A program made the position numbers and the translations under genes. The notes beneath the pieces were generated by a model that did no database searches, had not been told where the DNA came from, and was given only the letters and a program-made list of their open reading frames with translations. This document shows, one piece after another, positions 6,542 through 15,337 of a stretch of 46,272 nt of DNA. The stretch lies in the NCBI GenBank assembly GCA_944354265.1, contig CALVPX010000009.1, positions 1-46,272 of the forward strand, in the 5' to 3' direction. The DNA comes from an uncultured Clostridia bacterium (GTDB lineage Bacteria; Bacillota; Clostridia; Christensenellales; Borkfalkiaceae). Every line of letters starts with the position of its first letter. Within the stretch, counting starts at the first letter, position 1.

Positions 6542-7401
6542 TGCTTTTCCTCCTTATTTTTGGACTCCGTTTGGGGGATTTCTCCACTGCGCTCGCTGTC
6601 GCTCGCTTCGGTCGAAATGACAGGGTGGGAGGGGCTGTCGCTCGTTCCGCTCAAGATGACGGGGGAGTGGATGGCATTTTTGGTGTCATTTCGACTGTAG
6701 CCGTCAGGCGAAACGGAGAAATCTGCGTGAACGTATTCTGACTTCGTTTGGGGGATTTCTCCGCTGCGCTCGCTGCCGCTCGCTTCGGTCGAAATGACAG
6801 GGTGGGAGGAGGGGGAGGTGGCGCGGGAACGGGAGCGGTTTATAAAGAATGTAATAAGGTATACAATCAGCGCAAGCCCTGCGGCTATCAGCACATAGTA
6901 TATGGAGGAAAAGCTTATCGCCAACACGCTGAGGGTTATCATGCACGCCGCCGAGGCGATAAAGGTGATAATGTTGAACGCCGTCTTGGGCAGCTTTAAA
7001 AACATCTTTACTCCCGCGCTCGCAATCAAAAATATGACGCACACCTGTATGCCCTCGAAGGCGTAGGCGACGTATTCAAGCTGCATAAACGCCTCGAAGA
7101 ACAGCGATATTAAGTATATGATGACGAACGACGGTATGCACACGGCCACCGTCGCCGCAAGCGAGCCCCAAAACCCCGCCATTTTGTAGCCGACATATGT
7201 AGCCGAATTTATGGCTATGGGACCGGGCGTCGATTCGGCTATCGTCACAATGTTTAAAAATTCGCCGTTTTCAAGCCACTTGCGCTTTGCCACAAATTCG
7301 TTTTCAAGCAGGGTGATCATGGCATATCCCCCGCCGAATGTGAACAGCCCTATCTTGAGCATGGTAAAAAACAGCGTCAGGCACATCTTTAATTTTTTCA
7401 T
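6538..7401 (-). CDS. chromate transporter, short CHR subunit with repeat-encoded C-terminal tail
   Basis: Residues 1-200 form a normal CHR domain (FGGGYAMITLLE, AESTPGPIAINSATYVG near residue 54, several membrane segments). Residues from about 202 to 287 are encoded by two copies of the TGTCATTTCGAC repeat. They give a hydrophilic low-complexity tail with two near-identical blocks, HPVISTEAS-x-SERSGEIPQT. The stop still overlaps the next CHR start (ATGA), so the insertion kept the frame and the coupling. The start at 7401 is chosen because AAAGGAGG lies just upstream; an in-frame ATG at 7422 lacks this. The tail probably faces the cytoplasm and may have no function. Confidence 0.9.
   Translation of the reverse strand: MKKLKMCLTLFFTMLKIGLFTFGGGYAMITLLENEFVAKRKWLENGEFLNIVTIAESTPGPIAINSATYVGYKMAGFWGSLAATVAVCIPSFVIIYLISLFFEAFMQLEYVAYAFEGIQVCVIFLIASAGVKMFLKLPKTAFNIITFIASAACMITLSVLAISFSSIYYVLIAAGLALIVYLITFFINRSRSRATSPSSHPVISTEASGSERSGEIPQTKSEYVHADFSVSPDGYSRNDTKNAIHSPVILSGTSDSPSHPVISTEASDSERSGEIPQTESKNKEEKQ
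6562..6640. repeat. TGTCATTTCGAC repeat inside a CHR gene, copy 1
   Basis: Right half of the element (GACTCCGTTTGGGGGATT to GTCGAAATGACA and flank) inside the coding region of the first CHR gene. Confidence 0.8.
6689..6806. repeat. TGTCATTTCGAC repeat inside a CHR gene, copy 2
   Basis: Full-length element with both inverted ends, differing by only a few bases from the intergenic copy at 4889-5003. It lies in frame within the CHR gene. Confidence 0.8.
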
Positions 7402-7421
7402 ACTGCCTCCTTTACACCCCA

Positions 7422-7450
7422 ATTATACATCTTGACAAAACATATGTAAA
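7422..7450 (-). promoter_or_regulatory. promoter of the CHR operon
   Basis: Minus strand TTTACA (7450-7445), 17-bp spacer, TATAAT (7427-7422). It overlaps the divergent LysR promoter, so one bound regulator could control both. The imperfect dyad ATACATcttgacaaaacATATGTA in between is a possible LysR site of T-N11-A type. Confidence 0.7.
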
Positions 7451-7460
7451 ATATTATAAT
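7432..7460 (+). promoter_or_regulatory. promoter of the LysR gene
   Basis: TTGACA (7432-7437), 17-bp spacer, TATAAT (7455-7460). The predicted start near 7467 leaves a leader of only 20 nt. Confidence 0.8.
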
Positions 7461-7486
7461 TTAATAAAAAAGATAGGTAAATACTT

Positions 7487-8362
7487 ATGACTTTGCGGCA
7501 TATAAAGACCTTTTACGAGGTGTGCATGAGGGGCGGGGTGACGAGCGCCGCCAAAAGTTTGTGCGTGGCGCAGCCATCGGTCAGTCAGACCATCGCCGAG
7601 CTTGAAAGCTACTACGGCGTGCAGCTGTTCGAACGGGTGGGGCGCAAGCTTGTCCTCACGCCCGAGGGCGAAAAACTTAAAATAAAGGCGGCGGAGGTGG
7701 TGGCGCAGTTTGAAGATTTCGAGGCCGCCGCAACTTCTGCCAAGAACAGCCCGTCGGTGCGCATGGGCGCCTCCATGACGGCGGGCAAAATTGTGCTTCC
7801 CCGCCTCATATGTGCCGTTCAATCGCACATATCGGGGGTGGAATGTACGGCGCTTATCGACAGTACCGCCGCCATAGAGGGCATGGTTGGGGAGGGCGCG
7901 CTCGACTTTGCAATAGTCGAGGGGCGCATTTCGGGCGATATCGCCGCCGAGGAGTGGGCTAAGGACAGGTTGGTCGCGGTGTGCGCGCCGTCCGCGCCCT
8001 TCCCGAAGGCCGCGGACGGCGCAGGCCTTGTAAAACTGCCCCTGCTCTTGAGGCTTAAGGGCAGCGCCTCGCGCGACTTGCTCGATTCCCGCCTGTCGGA
8101 GGGCGGCATTGCGGCAAAACCCGTGGTTGAGTCGTCGAGCAACAGCGCCCTCATCGCCGCGGCGGAGAGCGGCCTCGGCGTTGCCGTTCTGCCCTACGCC
8201 CTTGTTGAAGGGCACATATGTGGCGGCGAACTGCGCGAAATTGCTCTGCCAAGTTTAAATCTCGAGCGCACATGGTTCTTAATTTACCGCAAAAATAAAA
8301 AATTTACCGCTGCCCAAAGCGAGGCATTGAACATCTGCCGCGGCCTGCGCCCGCAGCTGTAG
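7487..8362 (+). CDS. LysR-family transcriptional regulator
   Basis: A 291-residue LTTR of normal length. Residues 1-60 hold the winged helix-turn-helix (LRHIKTFYEVCMRGGVTSAA, then QPSVSQTIAELE and LFER-GRKLVLTPEGE). The rest is a periplasmic-binding-protein-like effector domain. It is divergent from the CHR operon with overlapping promoters, the standard arrangement for an LTTR that regulates its neighbour and itself. The SD (AGATAGG) is modest. Control of CHR expression by an oxyanion or sulfur signal is inference from position. Confidence 0.9.
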   Translation: MTLRHIKTFYEVCMRGGVTSAAKSLCVAQPSVSQTIAELESYYGVQLFERVGRKLVLTPEGEKLKIKAAEVVAQFEDFEAAATSAKNSPSVRMGASMTAGKIVLPRLICAVQSHISGVECTALIDSTAAIEGMVGEGALDFAIVEGRISGDIAAEEWAKDRLVAVCAPSAPFPKAADGAGLVKLPLLLRLKGSASRDLLDSRLSEGGIAAKPVVESSSNSALIAAAESGLGVAVLPYALVEGHICGGELREIALPSLNLERTWFLIYRKNKKFTAAQSEALNICRGLRPQL

Positions 8363-8416
8363 CAGATAATTTGCGCTGCCGTTAAATGAATTTTTGCTAA
8401 AAAATGGCGCTTGCTA

Positions 8417-8445
8417 TTGAAAAACCGCCAAACATGCTATATAAT
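8417..8445 (+). promoter_or_regulatory. promoter of the P-type ATPase gene
   Basis: TTGAAA (8417-8422), 17-bp spacer, TATAAT (8440-8445), about 30 bp before the start codon. Confidence 0.7.
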
Positions 8446-8475
8446 TAAATAAAAACTCTTTAAAGGGAGTGCCAT

Positions 8476-11160
8476 ATGGATAATTACCTCAAGTCCGCCG
8501 CCGATACGGCCGCGGAGCAAAGCGTAGATGTTTCGGTCGGTCTGTCCTCGGCCGAGGCCTCCGCGCGCCTTACAAAATTTGGCCGCAACGCCTTCGAAAA
8601 ACAAAAGAAGAAGAGCCTTTTAAGCCAGATACTCGCCCAACTCAAGGACGTCTCCACGATAATCCTCATCATCGCGGGCGTTCTCAGCCTCACCATGGCC
8701 ATAATCGAGGAGGATGGCAGCTTTATCGAGCCCATAGTCGTCTTTGCGGTCATCATAATGAACATAATCCTCGCCGTCACGCAGGAACGCTCGGCGGAGA
8801 ACGCGTTGGACGCGCTGTCCTCACTCTCTTCGCCCATATGCCGCGTGATACGCGACGGCAATGTGCAGGAGCTCAACCCCGAAGAGCTCGTCCCCGGCGA
8901 TATAATAATGTTAAAGACGGGCGACCTCGTCCCCGCCGACGCGCGGCTGATAAGGAGCGAGAGTCTTGCCGTCGACGAATCTTCGCTGACGGGCGAATCG
9001 GTGCCCGCGGAGAAGGACGCCTCGGTCGAGTTCACCGCCGAAGTGCCCCTCGGCGACAGGGTAAACTGCGTGTATTCGGGCTGCCTCGTCACGGCGGGCA
9101 ACGCCACGGCCATAGTTACGGGCACGGGCATGGACACCGAAATCGGTAAAATCGCCCGCTTCTTAAAGGACACAAAGCAGCAAAAGACCCCCCTGCAGGT
9201 TCGCCTCGACAAGGTGGGCAAAATAATAAGCGGCATTGCAATAATGTCGGCAATAGTGCTGTTCGTCGTAAGCTTAATTCAGAACGGCGGGCAGTTCACC
9301 ATGGACATGCTCATGGTGGCAATCACCTTGGCGGTGGCCGCCGTTCCTGAAACGCTTGCGCTCATCGTCACCTTAATTCTTGCGCAGGGCGCAAAGAAGA
9401 TGGCCGCCAAAAACGCCCTCGTCCGTCAGATGCAGGCGGTTGAAACGCTCGGTTCGACCTCGGTAATCTGCTCCGACAAGACGGGCACCCTCACCATGAA
9501 CAAGATGACTGTCAAGAGGCTGTGGGTGTACGGCAGCGACCCCGTTCCCGAGGATGCCAACTTCTCCGACAGTCAGATGGCATTTTTGGAAAAACTGTGC
9601 CTCGCCTGCGTGGCCACCGTCGGCACGGATGACGACGGCTCCCTAAAGATTTTCGGCGACCCCACCGAAAGTGCCATCGTCCGCCTCGCCATGGATAAGG
9701 GCATAGACTATCCCGCCCTGCAGACCAAGTATAAGAAGGTGGCGGAGATACCCTTCTCCTCGGCGCGCAAGATGATGACCGCCGTGTACGAAAACGAGGA
9801 GGGCGGCTACCTCGTCCTGACTAAGGGCGCCTTCGACCGTCTGCCCTTTGACAGGAGCGATTTGAACTACATGAAGCCGCTCACCGACACGCACGACTCC
9901 TTCGCCTCGGACGCGCTCCGCGTAATTTCCTTGGCTTATAAGGTTGTCGACAAGCTCCCCGCCGACATAGGCGAAGTGGAGAAGGACGAAACCTTCATGG
10001 GCTTCGTCGGCATAATCGACCCGCCCCGTCCCGAGGCCGCCGCGGCAATCGCCAAGGCAAAGGCGGCGGGCATACGCACCATAATGATAACGGGCGACCA
10101 CGCCGCAACAGCGGCAGCAATCGCCAAGGATTTGGGCATAATCGCCGCGGGCGAGGGCGTAATAACCGGTCAGGAGCTCTCCAAACTTACCGACGAGGAG
10201 CTCAACGACAGCATAGAGTTTTACTCGGTCTATGCCCGCGTCTCGCCCGAAGATAAAATTCGCATAGTCAAGGCTTGGCAGTCGCGCGGGGAGGTAGTCG
10301 CCATGACGGGCGACGGCGTAAACGACGCCCCCGCATTAAAGGCCGCCGACGTAGGCGTCGCCATGGGCATCAACGGCACAGAGGTCTCCAAGAGCGCCGC
10401 CAAGATGATTCTGACGGACGACAAGTTCTCCACCATAATAGAGGCGGTGGGCGAGGGCAGAAATATCTTCTCCAACATAAGAAAGCTCGTCTACTTCCTG
10501 CTCGTGTGCAACATTTCAGAGATCGTGGTAATGCTCTTCGCCCAATTCATGGGTTGGGAGCTGCCCCTTACCCCATTGATGCTGCTCATCATCAACGTGC
10601 TCGGCGACGGTATTCCCGGCATCGCCCTTTCAAAGGAGGAGTCGGACAAGCGCATAATGAAGCGCAAACCCATAGCCCGCAACGAAAGTTTCTTTGGCGG
10701 CGGACTGATGGAGGTAATCATTCAGCAGATCTTCGTCTTTGCGCTCGTAACGCTCGCCGCGTTCTATATCGGCGACCACATCGTCTTTGAAAACGGCACG
10801 GCAACCTTTGTGTCGGGTGACCACGCGGCCGCCGTCGGCAGGACTATGGCCTTCCTCGTCACGGGCTGGACGTCCATTCTGCACGTCCTCACCGTCCGCT
10901 CGAGGAGCATGCTCTACAAGTACCGCGTAAAGGACAATCCTCAGCTTTACATCAGCTGTGCAGTCATGCTTGCAATCTTCGCGCTGCTCGCGGCAATCCC
11001 CTGCATAACCGGCGCGGAATTTTTGGGGCTGAGCGCCCTCAATTGGCAACAGTGGCTTATAACTATAGGCCTGTCGCTCGTGCCCATACTCGTGGCAGAG
11101 TACGGCAAAATGTGGGACGCAATCAAGTCCCGCAATGCCGAAAAGACGAGGGTGAGGTAA
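8476..11160 (+). CDS. P2-type cation-transporting ATPase, probably Ca2+
   Basis: An 894-residue ATP-driven cation pump of the SERCA/PMR1 (P2A) group. Visible in order: N-terminal cation-ATPase domain, actuator motif LTGESVPAEK near residue 171, TM4 motif AAVPETLAL near 290, phosphorylation site CSDKTGTLT near 332, hinge GDGVNDAPALKAADVGVAMG near 612, and C-terminal membrane domain with NVLGDGIPGIAL in TM6. The PE in TM4 and the N/D pattern of TM6 match Ca2+ (or Mn2+) pumps rather than heavy-metal CPx pumps, and there is no N-terminal metal-binding Cys pair. SD AAAGGGAG precedes the ATG, and a GC-rich hairpin follows. It is monocistronic. Confidence 0.92.
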   Translation: MDNYLKSAADTAAEQSVDVSVGLSSAEASARLTKFGRNAFEKQKKKSLLSQILAQLKDVSTIILIIAGVLSLTMAIIEEDGSFIEPIVVFAVIIMNIILAVTQERSAENALDALSSLSSPICRVIRDGNVQELNPEELVPGDIIMLKTGDLVPADARLIRSESLAVDESSLTGESVPAEKDASVEFTAEVPLGDRVNCVYSGCLVTAGNATAIVTGTGMDTEIGKIARFLKDTKQQKTPLQVRLDKVGKIISGIAIMSAIVLFVVSLIQNGGQFTMDMLMVAITLAVAAVPETLALIVTLILAQGAKKMAAKNALVRQMQAVETLGSTSVICSDKTGTLTMNKMTVKRLWVYGSDPVPEDANFSDSQMAFLEKLCLACVATVGTDDDGSLKIFGDPTESAIVRLAMDKGIDYPALQTKYKKVAEIPFSSARKMMTAVYENEEGGYLVLTKGAFDRLPFDRSDLNYMKPLTDTHDSFASDALRVISLAYKVVDKLPADIGEVEKDETFMGFVGIIDPPRPEAAAAIAKAKAAGIRTIMITGDHAATAAAIAKDLGIIAAGEGVITGQELSKLTDEELNDSIEFYSVYARVSPEDKIRIVKAWQSRGEVVAMTGDGVNDAPALKAADVGVAMGINGTEVSKSAAKMILTDDKFSTIIEAVGEGRNIFSNIRKLVYFLLVCNISEIVVMLFAQFMGWELPLTPLMLLIINVLGDGIPGIALSKEESDKRIMKRKPIARNESFFGGGLMEVIIQQIFVFALVTLAAFYIGDHIVFENGTATFVSGDHAAAVGRTMAFLVTGWTSILHVLTVRSRSMLYKYRVKDNPQLYISCAVMLAIFALLAAIPCITGAEFLGLSALNWQQWLITIGLSLVPILVAEYGKMWDAIKSRNAEKTRVR

Positions 11161-11174
11161 TATTAATTAAGTTG

Positions 11175-11207
11175 GAGCGGGGCGGCACATTCGTGCCGCC
11201 CCGCCTT
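11175..11207. terminator. GC hairpin after the P-type ATPase
   Basis: GCGGGGCGGCAC-att-GTGCCGCCCCGC followed by CTTT. It is a terminator-like palindrome with a short T tract. The next gene starts 12 bp later, so some readthrough or a promoter within the pump gene is needed. Confidence 0.65.
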
Positions 11208-11218
11208 TGAGGACTGAT

Positions 11219-11521
11219 ATGAAAAATGTAAAAATCACCGCCGTCAGGAAAACGCAATATGCCGACCTCATGGCGCAGTACGAAAATCCCATCTCCAACG
11301 CCTGCGATATCTCCGTCGGAGACAGTTTTGTCAGCGTAGGCGGCGACCGCCCCGAGGGGCTGTGCCAAAGCGCGTGGGAGAGCATGGAGCACTTTGTTCG
11401 TCAGCTCGCCGCGGGCGGCGGCAACTTCTACGACGGTTGGATGAAGAATCCTCGCTCTGCCATGATAAGCTGCAACGACGGCTTCCGCCCTGTCAGCTTC
11501 TACATTGAAGTTGAGGAGTAA
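11219..11521 (+). CDS. TIGR04076-family small protein
   Basis: A 100-residue protein with the features of the TIGR04076 family: N-terminal VKITAVRKTQYADLM, a conserved Cys in PEGLCQSAWESM, and C-terminal MISCNDGFRPVSFYIE. The function of the family is unknown; it is common in anaerobes. The ATG at 11219 with GAGG upstream is preferred over an in-frame TTG at 11207. It may be cotranscribed with the pump upstream through a weak terminator. The family assignment rests on recalled motifs. Confidence 0.75.
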   Translation: MKNVKITAVRKTQYADLMAQYENPISNACDISVGDSFVSVGGDRPEGLCQSAWESMEHFVRQLAAGGGNFYDGWMKNPRSAMISCNDGFRPVSFYIEVEE

Positions 11522-11552
11522 ATATTATTTGACGCTATAATCGTTCCCTTTT

Positions 11553-11682
11553 GTCATTTCGACTAAGTGAGCGACAGCGAACGCATGGAGAAATCTGCAT
11601 GAACGTAGTCTGACTCCGTTTGGGGAGATTTCTCCGCTGCGTTCGTCGGCTAACCTCCTCACTTCGGTCGAAATGACAGGGG
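11553..11682. repeat. TGTCATTTCGAC repeat, full copy
   Basis: Inverted ends TGTCATTTCGAC and GTCGAAATGACA enclose GGAGAAATCTGCATGAACG and TGACTCCGTTTGGGG. The left internal arm differs from the other copies (AAGTGAGCGACAGCG). Confidence 0.8.
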
Positions 11683-11729
11683 AAAAACAAAATGTGCAGG
11701 AATGACAATGACGGCGACAAATAAAGAGC

Positions 11730-11762
11730 GGCGGGCGCACCGAAAGGTGCGCCCGCCGTATT
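11730..11762 (-). terminator. GC hairpin after the oxidoreductase gene
   Basis: CGGCGGGCGCACC-gaaa-GGTGCGCCCGCCG lies just past the 3' end of the minus-strand gene. It has no long T-run, so it may act as a weak terminator or mRNA 3' stabiliser. Confidence 0.6.
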
Positions 11763-11778
11763 TGCTGCAATTAAGTTA

Positions 11779-13011
11779 TCAGTTTTCCTTAGGCAAGCTC
11801 TGCAGATATTCGTGCATTGCAAATGCAACGCGCTTGGACTGCTCAACGGCCTCAACAACCGTCTTTGCGCCCTTTACAACGTCGCCGCTTGCAAATACGC
11901 CCGGCCTTGTCGTTTCGCCCGTGGCGCTGTCTATCTTAGCCAAACCGCGCTCGTTGGTTTCAAGCCCCTCGGTGTTGGTCAGTATGAGGTTAGACGGCCT
12001 CTGTGAAACGCATATCATGACCGTGTCGCACTTCATAAGCTGCGTCTCCTTGGAGACGGATATAACCTTGTGGTTTTCGTCGCACACGGTGTCAGCAAAT
12101 ATCACGCCCTCGTCGGTTATCTCTACGGGCGCCTTGTTGAATATAAACTGCGCGCCCTCAATTTCGGCGTATTCCTTTTCCTCCTCGCTTGCGGTGTACC
12201 TGTCCGAGCGCACGACTATCTTAACGTCGCGCACGCCGCGGCGCAGGGCTGTGCGCGCAACGTCCATTGCCACGTTGCCTGCGCCTATAACTATTACGCT
12301 CTTGCCAAGTTCGTAGCCTTCGGGCCTCTCCAAAAAGTGCACGCCGTAGTGCACATGCCCAAGCGTTTCACCCTTTATGTTGAGGGCAATGGGCCATGTT
12401 ACGCCCGTGCCTATGGAAATGGCCTTGAAGCCGTCGCGGAAGAGCTCCTCAATGCCGAACGCCTTGCCAATCGTCACGTTCAGCCTTATCTTTATGCCGA
12501 GGTGCAGCATTATCTGCTTGTACCTGTCAACTATCGAGTGGGACAGGCGGAAGTCGGGTATGCCGTATCTCAGCACGCCGCCTATGTCCGTCTTGCTCTC
12601 AAATACCGTCACGTCGTATCCGAGCTGCGCAAGCTTTATTGAAATGGTTATGCCCGCGGGGCCCGAACCTATTACGGCAACTTTAATGCCGTTTGAAGGC
12701 GCTCTTTCAAGTATAAGGCTGTCCAAATAGCGCTCAGAAATGTAGTTTTCAATGGTCGAAATTTCAACGGGCTCGCCCTTCAGTCCGCGCACGCAGTGCC
12801 CTTGGCATTGGTTGCCGTGGTTGCACACAATCGAGCACACTACCGAAAGGGGGTTGTTGTCGAACAGCATTTTGCCCGCCGCGTCGATGTCGCCCTTTAA
12901 AAATGTGGAAATAAAGCCGGGAATGTCCGTGTTTATGGGGCATCCCTGCCTGCACAAAGGTTTTTTGCAGTTGAGGCACCTTTTAGCCTCGGCAATTACG
13001 TTATGAGCCAT
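11779..13011 (-). CDS. GltD-like FAD/NAD(P) oxidoreductase
   Basis: A 410-residue flavoprotein of the glutamate-synthase small-subunit family. The N-terminal cysteine motifs CLNCKKPLCRQGCPIN and CSIVCNHGNQCQGHC bind two [4Fe-4S] clusters. An FAD-binding motif VAVIGSGPAGI lies near residue 110 and an NAD(P)H motif VIVIGAGNVAMDVA near 238. A closing GVFASGDVVKGAKTVVEA completes the FAD fold. No gltB or electron-bifurcating partner is nearby, so it may be one of the stand-alone clostridial NADPH oxidoreductases rather than true GltD. SD GGAGGGGG precedes the start. A hairpin (CAGGCCG/CGGCCTG, about 13054-13078) separates it from the HIT gene upstream. Confidence 0.85.
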   Translation of the reverse strand: MAHNVIAEAKRCLNCKKPLCRQGCPINTDIPGFISTFLKGDIDAAGKMLFDNNPLSVVCSIVCNHGNQCQGHCVRGLKGEPVEISTIENYISERYLDSLILERAPSNGIKVAVIGSGPAGITISIKLAQLGYDVTVFESKTDIGGVLRYGIPDFRLSHSIVDRYKQIMLHLGIKIRLNVTIGKAFGIEELFRDGFKAISIGTGVTWPIALNIKGETLGHVHYGVHFLERPEGYELGKSVIVIGAGNVAMDVARTALRRGVRDVKIVVRSDRYTASEEEKEYAEIEGAQFIFNKAPVEITDEGVIFADTVCDENHKVISVSKETQLMKCDTVMICVSQRPSNLILTNTEGLETNERGLAKIDSATGETTRPGVFASGDVVKGAKTVVEAVEQSKRVAFAMHEYLQSLPKEN

Positions 13012-13102
13012 TGGTTGTTATCCCCCTCCGAAAAAATTTGTTTCGCTCAGGCCGTGCAGTAGCGCGGCCTGCAGCGAGGTTTAAAATTATTTGCTGTTTT
13101 AT

Positions 13103-13522
13103 TTACAGAGCAGCTTTAATTTGCTCTATCATGTCGGCGTATTCCTCGTCGGTAAGGTAAACCTTACCGGGATTCATGGTAAATGTTCCGCCCCATTCGT
13201 CGCCGTCCTTGTACTTGGGGCAGAGGTGCATGTGCAAATGGCACCCCGTGTCGCCGTACATGCCGTAGTTGAGCTTGTCGGGCTTGAACACCTTGTGTAT
13301 GGCCTTTGCGGCGCGGTTGACGTCGGCAAAAAATTTATTCCTCTCCTCGTCAGAGATGTCAACAATTTCGCTGACGTGGTCCTTGTAGGCGACTATGCAC
13401 CTGCCGCGCTTTGACTGTTCTTTAAATAGTATGAGCGTTGAAACTTCCATGTCGCATATATAGATGCCGAATTTTTCCAAAAGTTCGCCGCGCATGCAAT
13501 ATCCGCAATTAGGGTCTTTCAT
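13103..13522 (-). CDS. HIT-family nucleotide-binding protein
   Basis: A 139-residue histidine-triad protein. The active-site motif HLHMHLCPKY is seen near residue 94 and the N-terminal C-x2-C (NCGYCMRGE) could bind zinc. HIT proteins hydrolyse nucleoside phosphoramidates, dinucleoside polyphosphates or similar compounds. The SD (GAGGAGAAAAAAA) lies close to the ATG. It runs in the same direction as the oxidoreductase gene downstream with about 90 bp and a hairpin between. The substrate is unknown. Confidence 0.88.
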   Translation of the reverse strand: MKDPNCGYCMRGELLEKFGIYICDMEVSTLILFKEQSKRGRCIVAYKDHVSEIVDISDEERNKFFADVNRAAKAIHKVFKPDKLNYGMYGDTGCHLHMHLCPKYKDGDEWGGTFTMNPGKVYLTDEEYADMIEQIKAAL

Positions 13523-13717
13523 TTTTTTTCTCCTCGCATTTTTTTACGCCTAACATTATAGCACAAAAAAATGTAATATTCAATACCTATTTGCAAATTA
13601 GGTTGAGTTTTTTTACACAGCGCAAAAATATCTCGGGTTGCCTGCAAAATATTAATACAATTAATACACTTAGTGCAGTTAATACAATATAAAAGGGCGG
13701 TATTTGCGCATAAAAGC

Positions 13718-13746
13718 TTGCAATGGGGCGGCGGGGGGAGTATAAT
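13718..13746 (+). promoter_or_regulatory. promoter of the MATE gene, predicting a leaderless mRNA
   Basis: TTGCAA (13718-13723), 17-bp spacer, TATAAT (13741-13746). The start codon is at 13754, about 7 bp after the -10, so the mRNA would begin at or next to the A of the ATG. Confidence 0.6.
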
Positions 13747-13753
13747 ACAGGTT

Positions 13754-15154
13754 ATGAAAGAACAGGAGATGGGCAGGGACAAAATATGGCGGCTGTGCCT
13801 TAAAATGGGCATACCGTGCGTCCTTGCGCAGGTGGTCAACCTGCTTTATAACATTGTAGACAGAATTTACATAGGCAACATGGAGGGCATAGGCGCCGCC
13901 GCTTTGGGCGGGCTTGGACTGTGCTCGCCCATACTCACGCTCATTGCGGCCTTTTCGTCCTTCGTTTCGGGCGGCGGTGCGCCGCTTGCGGCCAAGGCTT
14001 TGGGCGAGGGCGACGAACAGCGCGCGCGGAAGATACTCAACAACGGCTTTATACTGCTCGTATTCTTCTCCGTCGTGTTAGGGCTCATCGCCTACTTTTG
14101 TGCAACGCCCCTTTTGTATCTTATCGGCGCGGGCGAAAGCAACTTCAGCTACGCCTACGACTATTTAACCGTCTATTTAACGGGCACGCTGTTCGTTCAG
14201 CTTGCAACGGGCCTGAACACCTTCCTCACGGCGCAGGGCAAGAGTATGACGGCCATGGTCTCCGTGCTCGTCGGCGCGGTCCTGAATATCGGGCTCGACC
14301 CGCTGTTCATATTCACCTTCGGCATGGGCGTAAAGGGTGCCGCCGTGGCGACTGTAATAAGTCAGTTTGCAAGCGCCTGCTTCGTCGTCTTTGCGCTCAT
14401 GGGGCGCAAGCTGACCGTGCGCATAGATTTCAGGGCCATGCGCCCCGACTTTAAAATAATCGGCGCAATTGCCGCCCTCGGCGTGGCCTCCTTCGTCATG
14501 TCCGCAACCGAATCGGTCATTGGCTTTGTGCTCAACGGCAGACTCAAGTACTACGGCGACATGACCGACCTCGGCGGCGACATGTATGTCTCCGTCCTCG
14601 CCGTGCTGCAGAGCGCCATTATGCTCATCACCACGCCCATTACGGGCTTCACTCAGGGCGTTACCCCCATACTATCCTTCAATTACGGTGCAAAGCACAA
14701 GGCGCGCCTCAAAAAATGTTACTTCTTCACCTTGGCCGTCTGCTTCGGGTGGTGCTCGCTGCTCGCCGTATTTATGATGTGCCTGCCCCGCCTCATCGGC
14801 TCAATGTTTACGCAGGATCAAGTCGTTCTTGACTTGACCGCCCGCTACCTTCCCGTATTCGTCGCGGGCATGCTCGTGTTCGGCATACAGCGCGCCTGTC
14901 AGACAACCTTCGTCGCCATGACGCAGGCCAAAATCAGCCTGTTCATCGCAATCCTGCGCAAAATAATACTGCTCGTGCCCCTTGCATATCTGTTGCCCAT
15001 GGCAATGGGAGTGGGCGGCGTGTATTGGGCGGAGTGCATTGCCGACGCAACCGCCGCGCTCATCTGCGGCACAATTTTTTTCTTCCGCTTCCGCGCAATC
15101 CTGCGCTCCATTGACGACCCCGACGAAACTCCCGTAGAGCTGAAAGCGCGTTGA
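13754..15154 (+). CDS. MATE-family efflux transporter
   Basis: A 466-residue, twelve-helix multidrug/toxin exporter coupled to Na+ or H+. MATE features are the repeated halves, NLLYNIVDRIYIGN in TM1, and long hydrophobic helices with GFTQGVTPILSFNYGA at the start of the second half. The ORF is open upstream to 13673, but the extra residues are not MATE-like. ATG 13754 starts MKEQEMGRDKIWRLCLKMG, the usual N-terminus. A TATAAT box sits just before it and no proper SD is present. A GC hairpin follows the gene. The drug specificity is unknown. Confidence 0.92.
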   Translation: MKEQEMGRDKIWRLCLKMGIPCVLAQVVNLLYNIVDRIYIGNMEGIGAAALGGLGLCSPILTLIAAFSSFVSGGGAPLAAKALGEGDEQRARKILNNGFILLVFFSVVLGLIAYFCATPLLYLIGAGESNFSYAYDYLTVYLTGTLFVQLATGLNTFLTAQGKSMTAMVSVLVGAVLNIGLDPLFIFTFGMGVKGAAVATVISQFASACFVVFALMGRKLTVRIDFRAMRPDFKIIGAIAALGVASFVMSATESVIGFVLNGRLKYYGDMTDLGGDMYVSVLAVLQSAIMLITTPITGFTQGVTPILSFNYGAKHKARLKKCYFFTLAVCFGWCSLLAVFMMCLPRLIGSMFTQDQVVLDLTARYLPVFVAGMLVFGIQRACQTTFVAMTQAKISLFIAILRKIILLVPLAYLLPMAMGVGGVYWAECIADATAALICGTIFFFRFRAILRSIDDPDETPVELKAR

Positions 15155-15206
15155 TTGCGCCATATGTGCGGCCGTATCGCAGAATAAAATAAGTAAAAAA
15201 TGTAAG

Positions 15207-15240
15207 CGCGCCTGCGGCGAAAGCCGCAGGCGCGCTTACA
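15207..15240. terminator. GC hairpin between convergent genes
   Basis: AGCGCGCCTGCGGC-gaaa-GCCGCAGGCGCGCT between the MATE gene and the convergent sugar-kinase gene. It probably terminates both strands, although neither side has a long T-run. Confidence 0.65.
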
Positions 15241-15337
15241 ATCATAAGGAGGAAATTATTTTTTTCTCACTGCAGAGGTGTGTGCAAATAATCGCTGCAC
15301 ATTCAATTTCCCCGTTCTTCGGAAAATGAAGCGCGCA

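Noticed and set aside
11653-11770. Small ORFs over the TGTCATTTCGAC repeats (such as 11525-11770 minus and 4856-5503 minus).
   Set aside because: They are translations of the repeat itself, with the same HFDRSE or STEAS peptide seen at every copy, and have no SD. The one real exception is the CHR gene, where the repeat continues an actual reading frame.
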